Source: Guptibacillus hwajinpoensis
Lineage (GTDB): Bacteria > Bacillota > Bacilli > Bacillales > Guptibacillaceae
NCBI RefSeq assembly: GCF_001039475.1
Contig: NZ_LELK01000004.1
Location: forward strand, 648,981 to 712,980
Length of the DNA: 64,000 bases
Direction: 5' to 3'
In this document: positions 39,742 to 49,339 of the stretch, piece by piece
How positions within the stretch are numbered: the stretch's first letter is position 1
Layout: each line of letters starts with the position of its first letter
Translations under genes and position numbers: made by a program
The notes under the pieces: model-generated
What the model was told of the DNA's origin: nothing
Databases searched by the model: none
The model's input: only the letters and a program-made list of their open reading frames with translations

Positions 39742-41826
39742 GTGTCACAACTGAAATCTAAACAAATACTAGTCTTATTTCTTTTGAGTTTACTCTTTTC
39801 ATTACATCCTGATGTTTCAAAAGCAGAATCAGAGAACAGCACAGAGCGTTTACTCGTTACATATGAAACGACAAAAGCTCCATCTCGCACTTCTGAACAG
39901 CCATCGAAAGTAGATGTGATTGATGTACCAGTAACAGAAGTGGAAGAAACCATTGATCATCTTACCTCCAAAAAAGGCATAAAACACGTTGAGAAAGATC
40001 AGCCAGTCTATCTTATGGGAGACGCTGAACCAAATGACTCTCTCTACTCTTACCAAAAGCCTTGGATTGATCAAATTAATCTATCTCAGAGTTGGAATCT
40101 AGCATCTACTAAGAAAAGCACTCAGACGGTTGCTGTTATTGATTCGGGAATTGATTTAACACATCCAGATTTGTTGGCGAATATCGTAGACGGCGTTAAT
40201 CTCGTAACTCCTAGTAAATCCGCTCAGGACGTTGATGGACACGGAACTAGAGTAGCAGGACTCATTGGAGCGGAAACAAACAACAATCTAGGCGTGGCAT
40301 CTCCTTCTCGAGGCACTTCAATCATGCCGATTAAGGTTATTGAGAGTGGCAAAGGTGATTTATCAAACGTTGTACAAGGAATACGGTATGCAATCGATCA
40401 CGATGCAGACGTGATTAACTTAAGTTTAGGAAGCTACAATCACTCCTATGCTCTAAGAACAGTTATCGAAGAGGCTATAGCAGAAAACATTCTAGTCGTT
40501 GGGGCGGCGGGGAATGATAATGAGTCATCCGCCGTCTATCCGGCAGCATACCCAAACGTTTTAGCTGTTGCCGCTGTTGAAACAGGTTCAAAGGAGAAAG
40601 CTTCCTTTTCAAATTATGGGTCACTCATTGATCTTGCGGCGCCAGGAACTGAAATCTATAGTACTTCTCTGAATGGTACATATGAATTTGATAAGGGAAC
40701 AAGTATGGCGGCTCCAATAGCAACGTCATCCGCCGTGCTGATAAATGAATCTGCCCCCTATCTAACGAATAAACAGACGATTAAACTCATGAAAGAGACG
40801 GCTGATCCAGTCAACCCTGGTTATTCTCTCGGTAGTGGGTTGTTGAATGTCGATTTAGCTGTACAAGGTGTAACAGAGTACAACCGAATATACGGTAACA
40901 CAGCTATTGAAACAGCTGTTGAAATCGCTAAGAATAACTGGGACAAGCTTGAAGAACAAACGCTGAATATGGAAGGAGATACCATTAGAGGTAAGTTTGT
41001 CATCCTTGCCCGATCTGATGAATTTCCTGATAGTCTCGCAGCTTCTCCACTTGCTTCCAAACTGAACAGTCCAATATTATTAACGAAAAAGACCGGTATT
41101 TCTCCTGAAGTGTTAGCAGAATTAAAGAGATTAGAAGCTGATCGTGTATTTATTATAGGTGGCGAAAATGCTATACCAGAAAAGGTTTCAGATGAATTAA
41201 AATCAACTGGAATCACTCCAATTCGCATTGCAGGAGCCAATCGGTACGAAACCGCAACTGAAATTGCAAGTCTAATTGATTCTGAGAATGTAGACGAAGC
41301 ATTTATTGTTTCAGGTGAAAAGTTCCCTGATGCTCTCTCGATTTCATCATTTGCGGCCAGGTTCGGAGCGCCAGTTCTTTTTACAAAGCAAAACACTTTA
41401 CCAAAAGAAACGAAAGGTTACCTTGGTAAAAAGGTTCCAAAACGAGCATACGTGATAGGTGGTAAAGAGGTAGTTAGTGAAGATACCTATGCTTCTATTC
41501 CTTCAAATGAGCTAGAACGAATAGGTGGAGAGAACCGTTATGATACGAATTTTAAAGTACTACTGCGGTTCGGCGCATCTAAAACGAGTAAAAAGACGTA
41601 CTTTGCTACAGGACTTAAATTTCCTGATGCTTTAACAGGTGGAGCTGCTGCGTCACGATCTGGAGATGCGATCCTTTTGCTTCATCCAACGAGGTATACA
41701 GAGGCAATAGAAAAATCACTATTGTACTTAACGAACAAGGGCATTAGTGACTATCGAATATTAGGAGGACCCGAAGCCATTTTACCTGAGAAGGCATGGG
41801 AGATTGATCGATTACTAGAAAAATAG
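39742..41826 (+). CDS. Exported subtilase (S8) with three CWB2 repeats
   Basis: This 694-residue protein has a signal peptide (QILVLFLLSLLFSLHPDVSKA), a short I9-like propeptide region (about 35-95), and an S8 domain with Asp134 (AVIDSGID), His167 (DGHGTRVAG), Asn258 (AAGNDN) and Ser321 (GTSMAAPIA), so it should be active. Three CWB2 repeats (about 380-694) anchor it to the wall. The start is unclear: GTG at 39742 overlaps the GGGAGAGG binding site, and CTG at 39751 has ideal spacing. It is followed by a terminator and a second, larger CWB2 subtilase. Confidence 0.92.
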   Translation: MSQLKSKQILVLFLLSLLFSLHPDVSKAESENSTERLLVTYETTKAPSRTSEQPSKVDVIDVPVTEVEETIDHLTSKKGIKHVEKDQPVYLMGDAEPNDSLYSYQKPWIDQINLSQSWNLASTKKSTQTVAVIDSGIDLTHPDLLANIVDGVNLVTPSKSAQDVDGHGTRVAGLIGAETNNNLGVASPSRGTSIMPIKVIESGKGDLSNVVQGIRYAIDHDADVINLSLGSYNHSYALRTVIEEAIAENILVVGAAGNDNESSAVYPAAYPNVLAVAAVETGSKEKASFSNYGSLIDLAAPGTEIYSTSLNGTYEFDKGTSMAAPIATSSAVLINESAPYLTNKQTIKLMKETADPVNPGYSLGSGLLNVDLAVQGVTEYNRIYGNTAIETAVEIAKNNWDKLEEQTLNMEGDTIRGKFVILARSDEFPDSLAASPLASKLNSPILLTKKTGISPEVLAELKRLEADRVFIIGGENAIPEKVSDELKSTGITPIRIAGANRYETATEIASLIDSENVDEAFIVSGEKFPDALSISSFAARFGAPVLFTKQNTLPKETKGYLGKKVPKRAYVIGGKEVVSEDTYASIPSNELERIGGENRYDTNFKVLLRFGASKTSKKTYFATGLKFPDALTGGAAASRSGDAILLLHPTRYTEAIEKSLLYLTNKGISDYRILGGPEAILPEKAWEIDRLLEK

Positions 41827-41840
41827 AAAAGTGACCGGAA

Positions 41841-41868
41841 AACGTCAGTACAGATACTGGCGTTTTTT
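41841..41868 (+). terminator. Terminator of the first CWB2 subtilase gene
   Basis: AACGTCAGTA-CAGA-TACTGGCGTT plus Ts. Confidence 0.88.
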
Positions 41869-41975
41869 GTATGTTTAGGGGGAGGAAGGCACCTTCCTTT
41901 ATTACACTTTTATGGACAAAAGTCCTATATTATCTACAAAATATCAAATTTTTTCACAATTTTTACAGTTATTTA

Positions 41976-42004
41976 TTGACTAGGCACTATTTTCAAATTA
42001 AACT
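41976..42004 (+). promoter_or_regulatory. Promoter of the large subtilase gene
   Basis: TTGACT, a 17-bp spacer and TAAACT, a good sigma-A promoter about 85 bp before the ATG. Confidence 0.7.
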
Positions 42005-42014
42005 GAAAATAGTG
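41985..42014. promoter_or_regulatory. Palindromic operator over the large subtilase promoter
   Basis: CACTATTTTCA and TGAAAATAGTG are a perfect 11-bp inverted repeat with an 8-bp spacer, covering the spacer and the -10 box. Position suggests a repressor site. It has TTTTC/GAAAA cores like a CodY box, but the arms are too far apart for the standard CodY motif. Confidence 0.65.
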
Positions 42015-42089
42015 AATTATTATAATAATATACCGCTTAGGGAGGGGCGAGTTGCAGGTTTTCACAAATTAAAAGGGGGATTTTAATAA

Positions 42090-45000
42090 ATGAAGTTTAA
42101 GAAAAAGTTTCTTACAGTTGTTGCGGGGACATCGTTAATTGCTTCTTCATTTGCTGGGGTGACGACTTATAATCCTGAAAAAGCTGAAGCAGCTTTAACA
42201 GAAACAAAGAAATTCAAGCTTCCAGTTACACAGGAAATTGCATCACTTGCAGCTAGTGAACAAGCAAAGCAGGAACTGATTATTGTAGCGAATAAGCATG
42301 GTGGCCCTGATCTAACGAAAGAGCTTGAGAGTCTAGGGGTTAAGGTGAAAGAGAATACTAACAACTATCTTTATCTAGCAGAAGTTCCTACTCGCAAAAT
42401 TTTACAAGTTTACCGTTTAGACTCAGTTGGAATGCTTGGAGCTAACAATGAAATTGTGCTAGATAAAAATAATCAAGAAGATACCGATCTTAAACCAATT
42501 GATAAAAATCCTGGAGAAGTTGTGAAACCTGCAACAGAAGAAACTCATTCAGCAACCGGTGTTGATGAATTTCATAGTAAGTACGATGGCACAGGGGTTA
42601 AAGTAGGTATTATTGATACTGGAATTGACCCTGGGCATGAAGCATTTACTCAGTACGATGAAGATGGAAAAATTGTATCTACTAAAGTTAAAGGTGTATT
42701 GGATACTGTCGGTGAGGGAGATGTGTGGTTCCGCCAAAAAGCAAGTGAAGGAGCTACAATAACAGTTAACGAAGGCACTTATAAAACCGAAGGTATCGAT
42801 GATGAAGATGATACATATTATTTCGGTAGTTTAGAGCCGGCTTCTTATGAAACAGATCAAGAAGGGAAGAAATTATATCGAGATTTAAATGGAGATGGTA
42901 AAGGGGATTCTTATTTCGACGTTCTTTTAGTTGATGATGAAGTCTATATTGATACGGACCAAGATCAGGACTTTACTGATGAAAAGCCTTACGGAGAAGG
43001 GGATATAGACAATCTTGATGTAGACAAAGAGGATGATGTTGCAGGGGCAAACTTCCAAATTGCTTCACCAAGTCCTGCTTATCCTGGAACTGAATTCCCT
43101 AACACTACAAAATATCCATGGCCAGTAGCGACAGTCTTTTTTGACGGAGATGGTCATGGTACGCACGTTTCAGGTATTGCAGCTGCCAATGGTCCTGATT
43201 TAGTAGAGGAAGAGGAAGAGGAAAAAGAAGAAGTTAAAGATGAAGAAAAAGAAGAAAAAGCTACTCAAGTAAATGAATTTGGTGCTGTTGCAGTAGACGG
43301 TGTTGCACCAGGGGCTGATCTCTATGGACTAAAAGTATTTGATTCAGCTGGTAGAACATATGGATGGAGCATTGCAAATGCTATGTATCTAGCTGCAATC
43401 CCAGAAGAGCTTGGTGGGTTTGGAACAGACGTTATTAATATGAGTCTTGGTTCCTCTCCTGATTTAAATGATGGATCTGGAGCATATGGGAAGATCATTG
43501 AAGATATGGGTGAGTTATACGATACAGTCTATGTGACTTCAGCTGGTAATGCTGGGCCTGGTGTTGACTCGGTTGGTGCTCCTGGAGATAGTGTTAAGGC
43601 TTTATCTATAGGTGCATATATTAACAGCAAGATGTGGGCGACAGAGTATGGTGATTATCCATACGGTAAAAATGCCGATGGGTCTCCAGTAGATGGAGAA
43701 GGACTATGGTATTTTTCTTCGAATGGACCTACTGAAGATGGTCAGCAAAAACCAGACTTCGTTGCACCGGGATCAGCTTATGCTTCATTCCCTGTTCACT
43801 TAGGTAATTATGAAGTTCTTCAGGGAACAAGTATGTCTTCTCCTTACGCAGCAGGAGCTGTAGCGGTATTAAAGCAAGCAGCTTTAAAGGACCGTATTCC
43901 TTTTGATTTCGAGCTTGCACGCGAAGCGCTTATTCAAACAGCTGTTCATATCGACGGCTATACGCGTGTAGCTGAAGGAGCTGGACTCATTGACGTACCG
44001 GCTGCTTACGAATACATTCGTAAACACTACATTAACGAAGTGAAAGAAGTAAATGTAACGGTTTATCATGGTGAGAAAGTTTCTGGAGGCCCTGGTCTTT
44101 ATGTACGTAACAAAGACGTACCAGAAGAAGTAACTGTTATGGTGGAGAACCCAACTGATGAAACAAAAAACCTTACCATCTCATCAGATTCTGAATGGTT
44201 CTCACCTTCAGTAGATAACATTAAGCTTGCACCAGGTGAATACAAAGAAATGACTGTAAGCTATGATAAGAGCAAAATGAATGTAGGCGTTAACGCTGGT
44301 ACATTAATGATTGATGATCTTGATACTGCTTATGCAGAAGCTCGTTCTTTCCAGACAATCATTCTTGGTGAAGATTTCAAATCTGAGGATCGCTTCCGCA
44401 TTACTCACGAAGATGAAGTACAAGCTTCTAAGACAAAGAGCTATTTCTTTAATGTGAAACCAGGTGCGCAGGAAATTCGATTTGCACTTGAAGCACTTAA
44501 AGAAAACGATGACTTCCAAGGCCGGGTCCGAATGATGGTCATTAATCCAGATGGGGACAAAGTTAACCCATTCCAGGGATATGCCGGCTATGATGAAGAG
44601 GATTCTCCTGGTATTGGTGTAGAAGACTACGTAGTGAAAAGCCCTAAAACAGGCGTATGGGAAGTAGCCGTTTATGGTGCTTCAGGTCCTAAAGAGGGCT
44701 ATGAAATGAACCAGTATAAGCTTGAAGCATTCGTTCAAGATGTTGTATCTAGCCCAGGTAAAATTGAGCTTGGTAGTGTTATCCCTGGTACTGAAGTATC
44801 TAAATCAATCACATTTGAAAACTATCTATCTACTAAGCGCTCAGTTGAAGTAGTAGGCGGTGCGTTTAGCAAGCCAGAAACGTCTAAAACGCGTGAAACA
44901 GTAGCTGATAAAGGTGCTTATGATCGCACAATTACAGTGAAAAACAATATTTCACTAGATGTATCGATCGGAAACACAACAAATGGTGGAGACGATCTAG

Positions 45001-46319
45001 ATCTCTATCTATATCGTTCGAAAGACGGTAAACTTCTTGGAGACTATATTGCAATTGACGCAGATGGTGACTCAGAAGAGTCGATTTCTCTTAAAAACCT
45101 AGCTGATGGAGAATACACAATCAGAGTAGACGGGTATTCAACTGTTGATCCTACAACTGATTTCGATTTCTCAATTACCGAAGCACAAGTACTCGAGCCA
45201 GGTGAAAAAGGCGCTGGTAGCATTGAAGTTACTGGAAAATCCAGTTTCGATTTAGGTGTTGGTAAGAAAGCAACAACAGATGTAAAGATCACAACTCCTG
45301 AAGATGGCGGTAAATATACTGCTGGAATATTCTTGACGGATAAAGCAACAGGTGAAGTACTATCCATTGTCCCTGTGAAAACTGACGGTGAAATGGTTGA
45401 TGTTGTAGCTGGTGAGAATCGTATTGAAACAGCTATTGAAGTGTCTAAGGAAATGTATCCTGAAGGAGAAACAACAGACACAGTCTTCATTGCAACAGGA
45501 TATAACTTCCCAGATGCACTTTCTGCAGGGCCACTTGCAAGTGCTTATGATGCGCCAATCCTTCTTGCTGGAAGCAAAGGCACGCTATCAGATGAAGTTC
45601 TAAATGAGATCTCCCGCTTGAAAGCGAAGAATGTTGTCATTCTAGGTGGAGAGAATGCGATTTCGAAGAAAGTAAATACCCAGCTTGCTAACATTGGTAT
45701 TAGTACGGCTGATATTGAGCGTCTAAGCGGTGACAATCGTTATGACACGAACGTACAAATTATCAATAAGCTTGCAGAAAAAGGTTCAAAGAGTGAAGCA
45801 GTATTCTTAGCAACAGGCAAAAACTTTGCAGATGCTCTTAGCGCAGCTTCTATAGCTGGTGCAAATGATATGCCAATCATCTTAACCGATGGTAAATCAC
45901 TAACTGACGATGCGAAAAAGCTAATGGCAGGTAAGTTGGTATATGTTCTTGGTGGAGATGCTGTCATTTCTGATCAAGTCGTTGATATGGCTGATGAAAT
46001 TGCGACAACAAAACGTCTTGCTGGTGCGAACCGATATGGAACGCTTGTTGAGATCCACAAAGAGCTTGGATCAACAACGAATAACCTGTTCGTTGCAAAT
46101 GGACGTAACTTCCCAGATGCTCTTGCCGCTTCTCCGCTTGTTGTGAAAGATCAAGGTAGCATGTTCCTTGTTGAAAGCAATAAGATTCCGAAAGAAATTG
46201 AATCTTATCTTGTTAAGTACTTTACAACAACAGATGTAAGTGGTGCTACAGTACTTGGTGGAGATAATGCAGTTAACAAAGAAGTAAGAGATCAGTTTAA
46301 TAAGTGGTTAAATAACTAA
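42090..46319 (+). CDS. Giant exported subtilase (S8) with PPC-like domain and three CWB2 repeats
   Basis: This 1409-residue protein has a signal peptide (cut near EKAEA), an inhibitor-like prodomain, and an S8 domain with Asp176 (GIIDTGID), His356 (GDGHGTHVSG), Asn487 and Ser581 (QGTSMSSPYAAG). Between Asp and His lies a 180-residue insert with calcium-type motifs (DLNGDGKGD, DTDQDQDFTDE). After His is an acidic run (residues 372-390, mostly Glu/Lys). Then come Fn-like beta domains, a PPC-like domain (about 990-1080, DDLDLYLYRS) and three CWB2 repeats (about 1107-1409). The acidity suits saline surroundings. It should be wall-bound and act in nutrition or wall-protein turnover. Confidence 0.93.
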   Translation: MKFKKKFLTVVAGTSLIASSFAGVTTYNPEKAEAALTETKKFKLPVTQEIASLAASEQAKQELIIVANKHGGPDLTKELESLGVKVKENTNNYLYLAEVPTRKILQVYRLDSVGMLGANNEIVLDKNNQEDTDLKPIDKNPGEVVKPATEETHSATGVDEFHSKYDGTGVKVGIIDTGIDPGHEAFTQYDEDGKIVSTKVKGVLDTVGEGDVWFRQKASEGATITVNEGTYKTEGIDDEDDTYYFGSLEPASYETDQEGKKLYRDLNGDGKGDSYFDVLLVDDEVYIDTDQDQDFTDEKPYGEGDIDNLDVDKEDDVAGANFQIASPSPAYPGTEFPNTTKYPWPVATVFFDGDGHGTHVSGIAAANGPDLVEEEEEEKEEVKDEEKEEKATQVNEFGAVAVDGVAPGADLYGLKVFDSAGRTYGWSIANAMYLAAIPEELGGFGTDVINMSLGSSPDLNDGSGAYGKIIEDMGELYDTVYVTSAGNAGPGVDSVGAPGDSVKALSIGAYINSKMWATEYGDYPYGKNADGSPVDGEGLWYFSSNGPTEDGQQKPDFVAPGSAYASFPVHLGNYEVLQGTSMSSPYAAGAVAVLKQAALKDRIPFDFELAREALIQTAVHIDGYTRVAEGAGLIDVPAAYEYIRKHYINEVKEVNVTVYHGEKVSGGPGLYVRNKDVPEEVTVMVENPTDETKNLTISSDSEWFSPSVDNIKLAPGEYKEMTVSYDKSKMNVGVNAGTLMIDDLDTAYAEARSFQTIILGEDFKSEDRFRITHEDEVQASKTKSYFFNVKPGAQEIRFALEALKENDDFQGRVRMMVINPDGDKVNPFQGYAGYDEEDSPGIGVEDYVVKSPKTGVWEVAVYGASGPKEGYEMNQYKLEAFVQDVVSSPGKIELGSVIPGTEVSKSITFENYLSTKRSVEVVGGAFSKPETSKTRETVADKGAYDRTITVKNNISLDVSIGNTTNGGDDLDLYLYRSKDGKLLGDYIAIDADGDSEESISLKNLADGEYTIRVDGYSTVDPTTDFDFSITEAQVLEPGEKGAGSIEVTGKSSFDLGVGKKATTDVKITTPEDGGKYTAGIFLTDKATGEVLSIVPVKTDGEMVDVVAGENRIETAIEVSKEMYPEGETTDTVFIATGYNFPDALSAGPLASAYDAPILLAGSKGTLSDEVLNEISRLKAKNVVILGGENAISKKVNTQLANIGISTADIERLSGDNRYDTNVQIINKLAEKGSKSEAVFLATGKNFADALSAASIAGANDMPIILTDGKSLTDDAKKLMAGKLVYVLGGDAVISDQVVDMADEIATTKRLAGANRYGTLVEIHKELGSTTNNLFVANGRNFPDALAASPLVVKDQGSMFLVESNKIPKEIESYLVKYFTTTDVSGATVLGGDNAVNKEVRDQFNKWLNN

Positions 46320-46328
46320 TCTTTTAGA

Positions 46329-46355
46329 AGCCGCTCATTCATGAGCGGCTTTTTA
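46329..46355 (+). terminator. Terminator of the giant subtilase gene
   Basis: AGCCGCTCAT-TC-ATGAGCGGCT plus TTTT. Confidence 0.88.
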
Positions 46356-46360
46356 ATTTA

Positions 46361-46583
46361 GGCTCTTTTCGTAGCCAATGTTACTAAATCGAGTTAATTT
46401 CCGCTTCAGGATGCTCGCTTTCCGCGGGGCGGGACACTTGAGCCTCCTCGTCGCTTACGCTCCTGCGGGGTCTCACCTGTCCCGCTAATTCCGCAGGAGT
46501 CGAGCACCTTCCGCTCCAATTAGCTAAGTGTGGATTTATTATATTAAATTCTTTCAAAAGCAACAATCTTTTAGAAAAGAGCC
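46361..46583 (+). repeat. MITE-like GC-rich repeat, copy E (full length)
   Basis: Perfect ends GGCTCTTTTC and GAAAAGAGCC with the full core. It is fused head to tail with copy F, sharing the GAGCC junction. Confidence 0.88.
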
Positions 46584-46738
46584 TTTCGTAGACATTGTTG
46601 TTATAAGCGTGGGTTAATTTCCGCTTCAGGATGCTTGCTTTCCGCTAGGTGGGCTATGAGCAACTTTCGCTCTAATTAGCTAAGTTTGGTTTTTATATAA
46701 TAAATCTTTCAAATACAATAATCTATTAGAAAAGAACC
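46584..46738 (+). repeat. MITE-like repeat, copy F (core partly deleted)
   Basis: It begins TTTCGTAGACATTG, retains CGCTTCAGGATGCTTGC, loses most of the GC-rich core and ends AAAAGAACC. Copies E and F together fill the 500-bp gap before the next gene. Confidence 0.8.
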
Positions 46739-46821
46739 TTAATTTATACTTGCAATCATTTTCTTTTTATTACAATAATACTAGTAGATACCATTATTCG
46801 ACAGATTTTTAGGGGGAAGAT

Positions 46822-47607
46822 ATGAAAAATGTAGTATTCCTACTTGCGGTTATTGGCTGCATCGCACTAGTGGGGGCTGGTAAAGTTCATTGGGATGAGA
46901 AAATTGAACAGTCTATACAGCCAGTAAGTGCTGAGGAGGAGTCCTCATCTGCAAGTGAAAGCGCAAAGCTAATCGAACAACCTATATCAAATGATGAACT
47001 AAAAGGTTTGGTAGCTAATTTTCCTGAACAACTTCAAGAGAAGATGATGAGTTCGAATGAGCCAATTTCCGTTGTTCTGATGGGTTCTGAATCATTTGGA
47101 ACAAAAGAATCCGGACTTCAATCAATTGTAGAAGAAGGTTTAGCAACTTCCTATTGGGATGGTGCTTTTACTGTAGAGCAATTAACCTTTAAGAAGGAAA
47201 CAACAGACACAATAGTTGATGGAGAATTATATAAAGATGTCATTGAGAAGAATCCAGACGTCGTATTACTGGAAGCCTTTACGCTTAATGATAATGGGAA
47301 CGTGACGATTGAAGAAGGTCATGAGAATATATCGACAATTATTTCAAAACTAAGGGAAAGCATTCCCGGAGTTAGTATCATCTTAATGCCATCAAACCCT
47401 ATTCCAGATCCTCAGTATTATTCTTTTCAAATCAATGCGCTGGGTGAATATGCAGAAGTAAAAGATCTTGTTTATTTGAATCATTGGCAAGAATGGCCTT
47501 CTGTAGATGGCGAAAAGATTAAAGATTATGTAAAGGACTATAGACCAAATGATAGAGGATTTGAAGTCTGGGGAGACGCTATTGTAAATTATATGAGTGG
47601 AAAGTAA
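46822..47607 (+). CDS. Secreted or membrane-anchored SGNH/GDSL-like hydrolase
   Basis: This 261-residue protein has an N-terminal hydrophobic signal (VVFLLAVIGCIALVGAG), a Ser/Glu linker, and an SGNH-like domain: VVLMGSESFGT (candidate catalytic Ser), NPDVVLLEAFTLNDNG, SIILMPSNPIPDPQYY and YLNHWQEWPSVDG with a likely catalytic His. Such proteins accompany surface-polysaccharide loci and may remove or transfer acyl groups. It lies just upstream of mnaA. AGGGGGAAG precedes the ATG. Confidence 0.75.
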   Translation: MKNVVFLLAVIGCIALVGAGKVHWDEKIEQSIQPVSAEEESSSASESAKLIEQPISNDELKGLVANFPEQLQEKMMSSNEPISVVLMGSESFGTKESGLQSIVEEGLATSYWDGAFTVEQLTFKKETTDTIVDGELYKDVIEKNPDVVLLEAFTLNDNGNVTIEEGHENISTIISKLRESIPGVSIILMPSNPIPDPQYYSFQINALGEYAEVKDLVYLNHWQEWPSVDGEKIKDYVKDYRPNDRGFEVWGDAIVNYMSGK

Positions 47608-47610
47608 ATG

Positions 47611-47642
47611 AAAACCTTCCTTATTAAAGGGAAGGTTTTTGC
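47611..47642 (+). terminator. Terminator of the SGNH-like gene
   Basis: AAAACCTTCC and GGAAGGTTTT with a 9-nt loop, then T. Confidence 0.88.
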
Positions 47643-47699
47643 TTTTTGTGATCTGTTTTTATAAGATGGAACAGAACGTAATTTTGTAAGAGGTCTATA

Positions 47700-47780
47700 A
47701 ATCTACACTTCTCACCGCCCGCCCCGCGGAAATCAACCACAACTCTTATAGAAAAAGCTACAATGTCTAAGGAAAGAACC
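47700..47780 (-). repeat. MITE-like repeat, copy G (half element, reverse)
   Basis: It contains CTCACCGCCCGCCCCGCGGA from the core and the outer arm ending ACAATGTCTAAGGAAAGAAC. The other half is missing. Confidence 0.75.
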
Positions 47781-47802
47781 TAAGGACAAAAGGAGAGTCG
47801 AC

Positions 47803-48945
47803 ATGGCACCTGTTAAAGTAATGAGTGTTTTTGGGACAAGACCTGAAGCAATTAAAATGGCACCATTGGTGAATGAATTGAAAAAGCATCCCCAATTCAT
47901 AACTCCACTTGTTGCAGTAACAGCCCAGCATCGGGAAATGCTTGATCAAGTTCTATCTATTTTTGATATCGAACCAGATTATGATTTAAATATTATGAAA
48001 AGCAAACAATCGCTTGCAGATATTACAACTCGAGCACTAAATGGGCTCGATGAGATATTGAAAACTGAGAAACCAGATCTCGTTCTTGTACACGGTGATA
48101 CGACAACGACCTTTGCGGCAAGTTTGGCAGCTTTTTATAATCAAGTTGCGGTAGGTCACGTAGAAGCAGGTCTCCGTTCTCATGATAAATGGTCTCCGTT
48201 CCCTGAAGAAATGAACCGTAAGTTAACTGGAGTGCTTGCAGATCTTAATTTTGCCCCTACAATGCGAGCTTACGACAATTTATTAAATGAAGGTAAAGAA
48301 CAAAATAGCATTTATGTCACAGGAAATACAGCAATCGATGCATTGAAAAATACGGTTCGTTCAGATTATTCTCATCCCTTATTAGAGAAGGTTGCTGGAA
48401 AAAGAATGATTTTACTTACATCCCATCGACGCGAGAATCACGGTGAGCCAATGAAGAATATTTTCAAAGCGGTTAATCGAATTGTGAAAGAACATGAAGA
48501 TGTTCACGTTGTTTTCCCTGTTCATCTAAATCCCATGATTCGTAAATTGGCAGATGAGGTTTTAGGTGGAAACCCAAGAATACACCTCACTGAGCCGCTG
48601 GACGTTATCGACTTTCATAATTTCGCTGGAAGAGCTTCATTTATCCTAACAGACTCCGGCGGTGTCCAAGAAGAAGCCCCATCCCTCGGAAGCCCCGTGC
48701 TTGTGCTAAGAGAAAATACAGAAAGACCAGAAGGAGTATCCGCTGGGACCCTTAAGCTCGTTGGAACGAATGAAGAAACGATTTATACAACCGCAACAAC
48801 ACTCCTAACTGACGAGGTTGAGTACAATAAGATGTCTAAAGCCTCTAACCCATATGGTGACGGATTAGCATCTAAACGAATTGTCGATGCCATCCTCTAC
48901 TATTTCAAGTTATCTAACACAAAACCAGCATCATTTGTTGAATAA
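47803..48945 (+). CDS. mnaA: UDP-N-acetylglucosamine 2-epimerase (non-hydrolysing)
   Basis: This 380-residue protein has the epimerase landmarks SVFGTRPEAIKMAPL, VHGDTTTTFAASLAAF, GHVEAGLRSHDKWSPFPEEMNR, LTSHRRENHG and LTDSGGVQEEAPSLGSPVLVLR. It interconverts UDP-GlcNAc and UDP-ManNAc. With the WecC-type dehydrogenase at 55169 it supplies UDP-ManNAcA, or it feeds teichoic-acid linkage units. It is a single transcription unit. Confidence 0.96.
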   Translation: MAPVKVMSVFGTRPEAIKMAPLVNELKKHPQFITPLVAVTAQHREMLDQVLSIFDIEPDYDLNIMKSKQSLADITTRALNGLDEILKTEKPDLVLVHGDTTTTFAASLAAFYNQVAVGHVEAGLRSHDKWSPFPEEMNRKLTGVLADLNFAPTMRAYDNLLNEGKEQNSIYVTGNTAIDALKNTVRSDYSHPLLEKVAGKRMILLTSHRRENHGEPMKNIFKAVNRIVKEHEDVHVVFPVHLNPMIRKLADEVLGGNPRIHLTEPLDVIDFHNFAGRASFILTDSGGVQEEAPSLGSPVLVLRENTERPEGVSAGTLKLVGTNEETIYTTATTLLTDEVEYNKMSKASNPYGDGLASKRIVDAILYYFKLSNTKPASFVE

Positions 48946-48954
48946 TATTTAGTA

Positions 48955-48988
48955 AAGAATCATTCTGATATACCAGAATGATTCTTTT
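48955..48988 (+). terminator. Terminator of mnaA
   Basis: AAGAATCATTCTG and CAGAATGATTCTT around a 6-nt loop, then TTT. Confidence 0.9.
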
Positions 48989-48992
48989 TATT

Positions 48993-49223
48993 AGGATCTT
49001 TTAAATAAGCATATTCAAAAAAATTTTTCTTTAAAATATTTGTATAAAGGATCACACGTCATAGTCGATTGGAGCGGAAGGTGCTCGACTCCTGTGGGAT
49101 TAGCGGGACAGGTGAGACCCCACAGGCACGCCCAAAGCGTGCCGAGGAGGCTCACCGCCCGCCCCACGGAAAGCGAGCACCTGGAGCGGAAATCCCCCAC
49201 TCTTATAGCAATAAGATTCTCTT
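48993..49223 (-). repeat. MITE-like GC-rich repeat, copy H (reverse)
   Basis: Reverse-oriented full core (GGAGCGGAAGGTGCTCG to AGCGAGCACCTGGAGCGG) with an extra GCACGCCCAAAGCGTGC hairpin in the middle; the terminal sequences are decayed (GGATCTTTTA; TTCTCTTAAG). Confidence 0.82.
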
Positions 49224-49339
49224 AAGATGTTAATTCCCTAGTAGAATACTCTTATTTTAGAAAAGTTATTAAACTAGCATAGAACTCAACCACTCTCTGT
49301 AATAAAATGGTATAGAATACCTTGATAGGGGAGTGAACC

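Noticed and set aside
41871-42086. 71-codon frame before the giant subtilase
   Set aside because: It covers the sigma-A promoter and its palindrome, so the DNA is regulatory.
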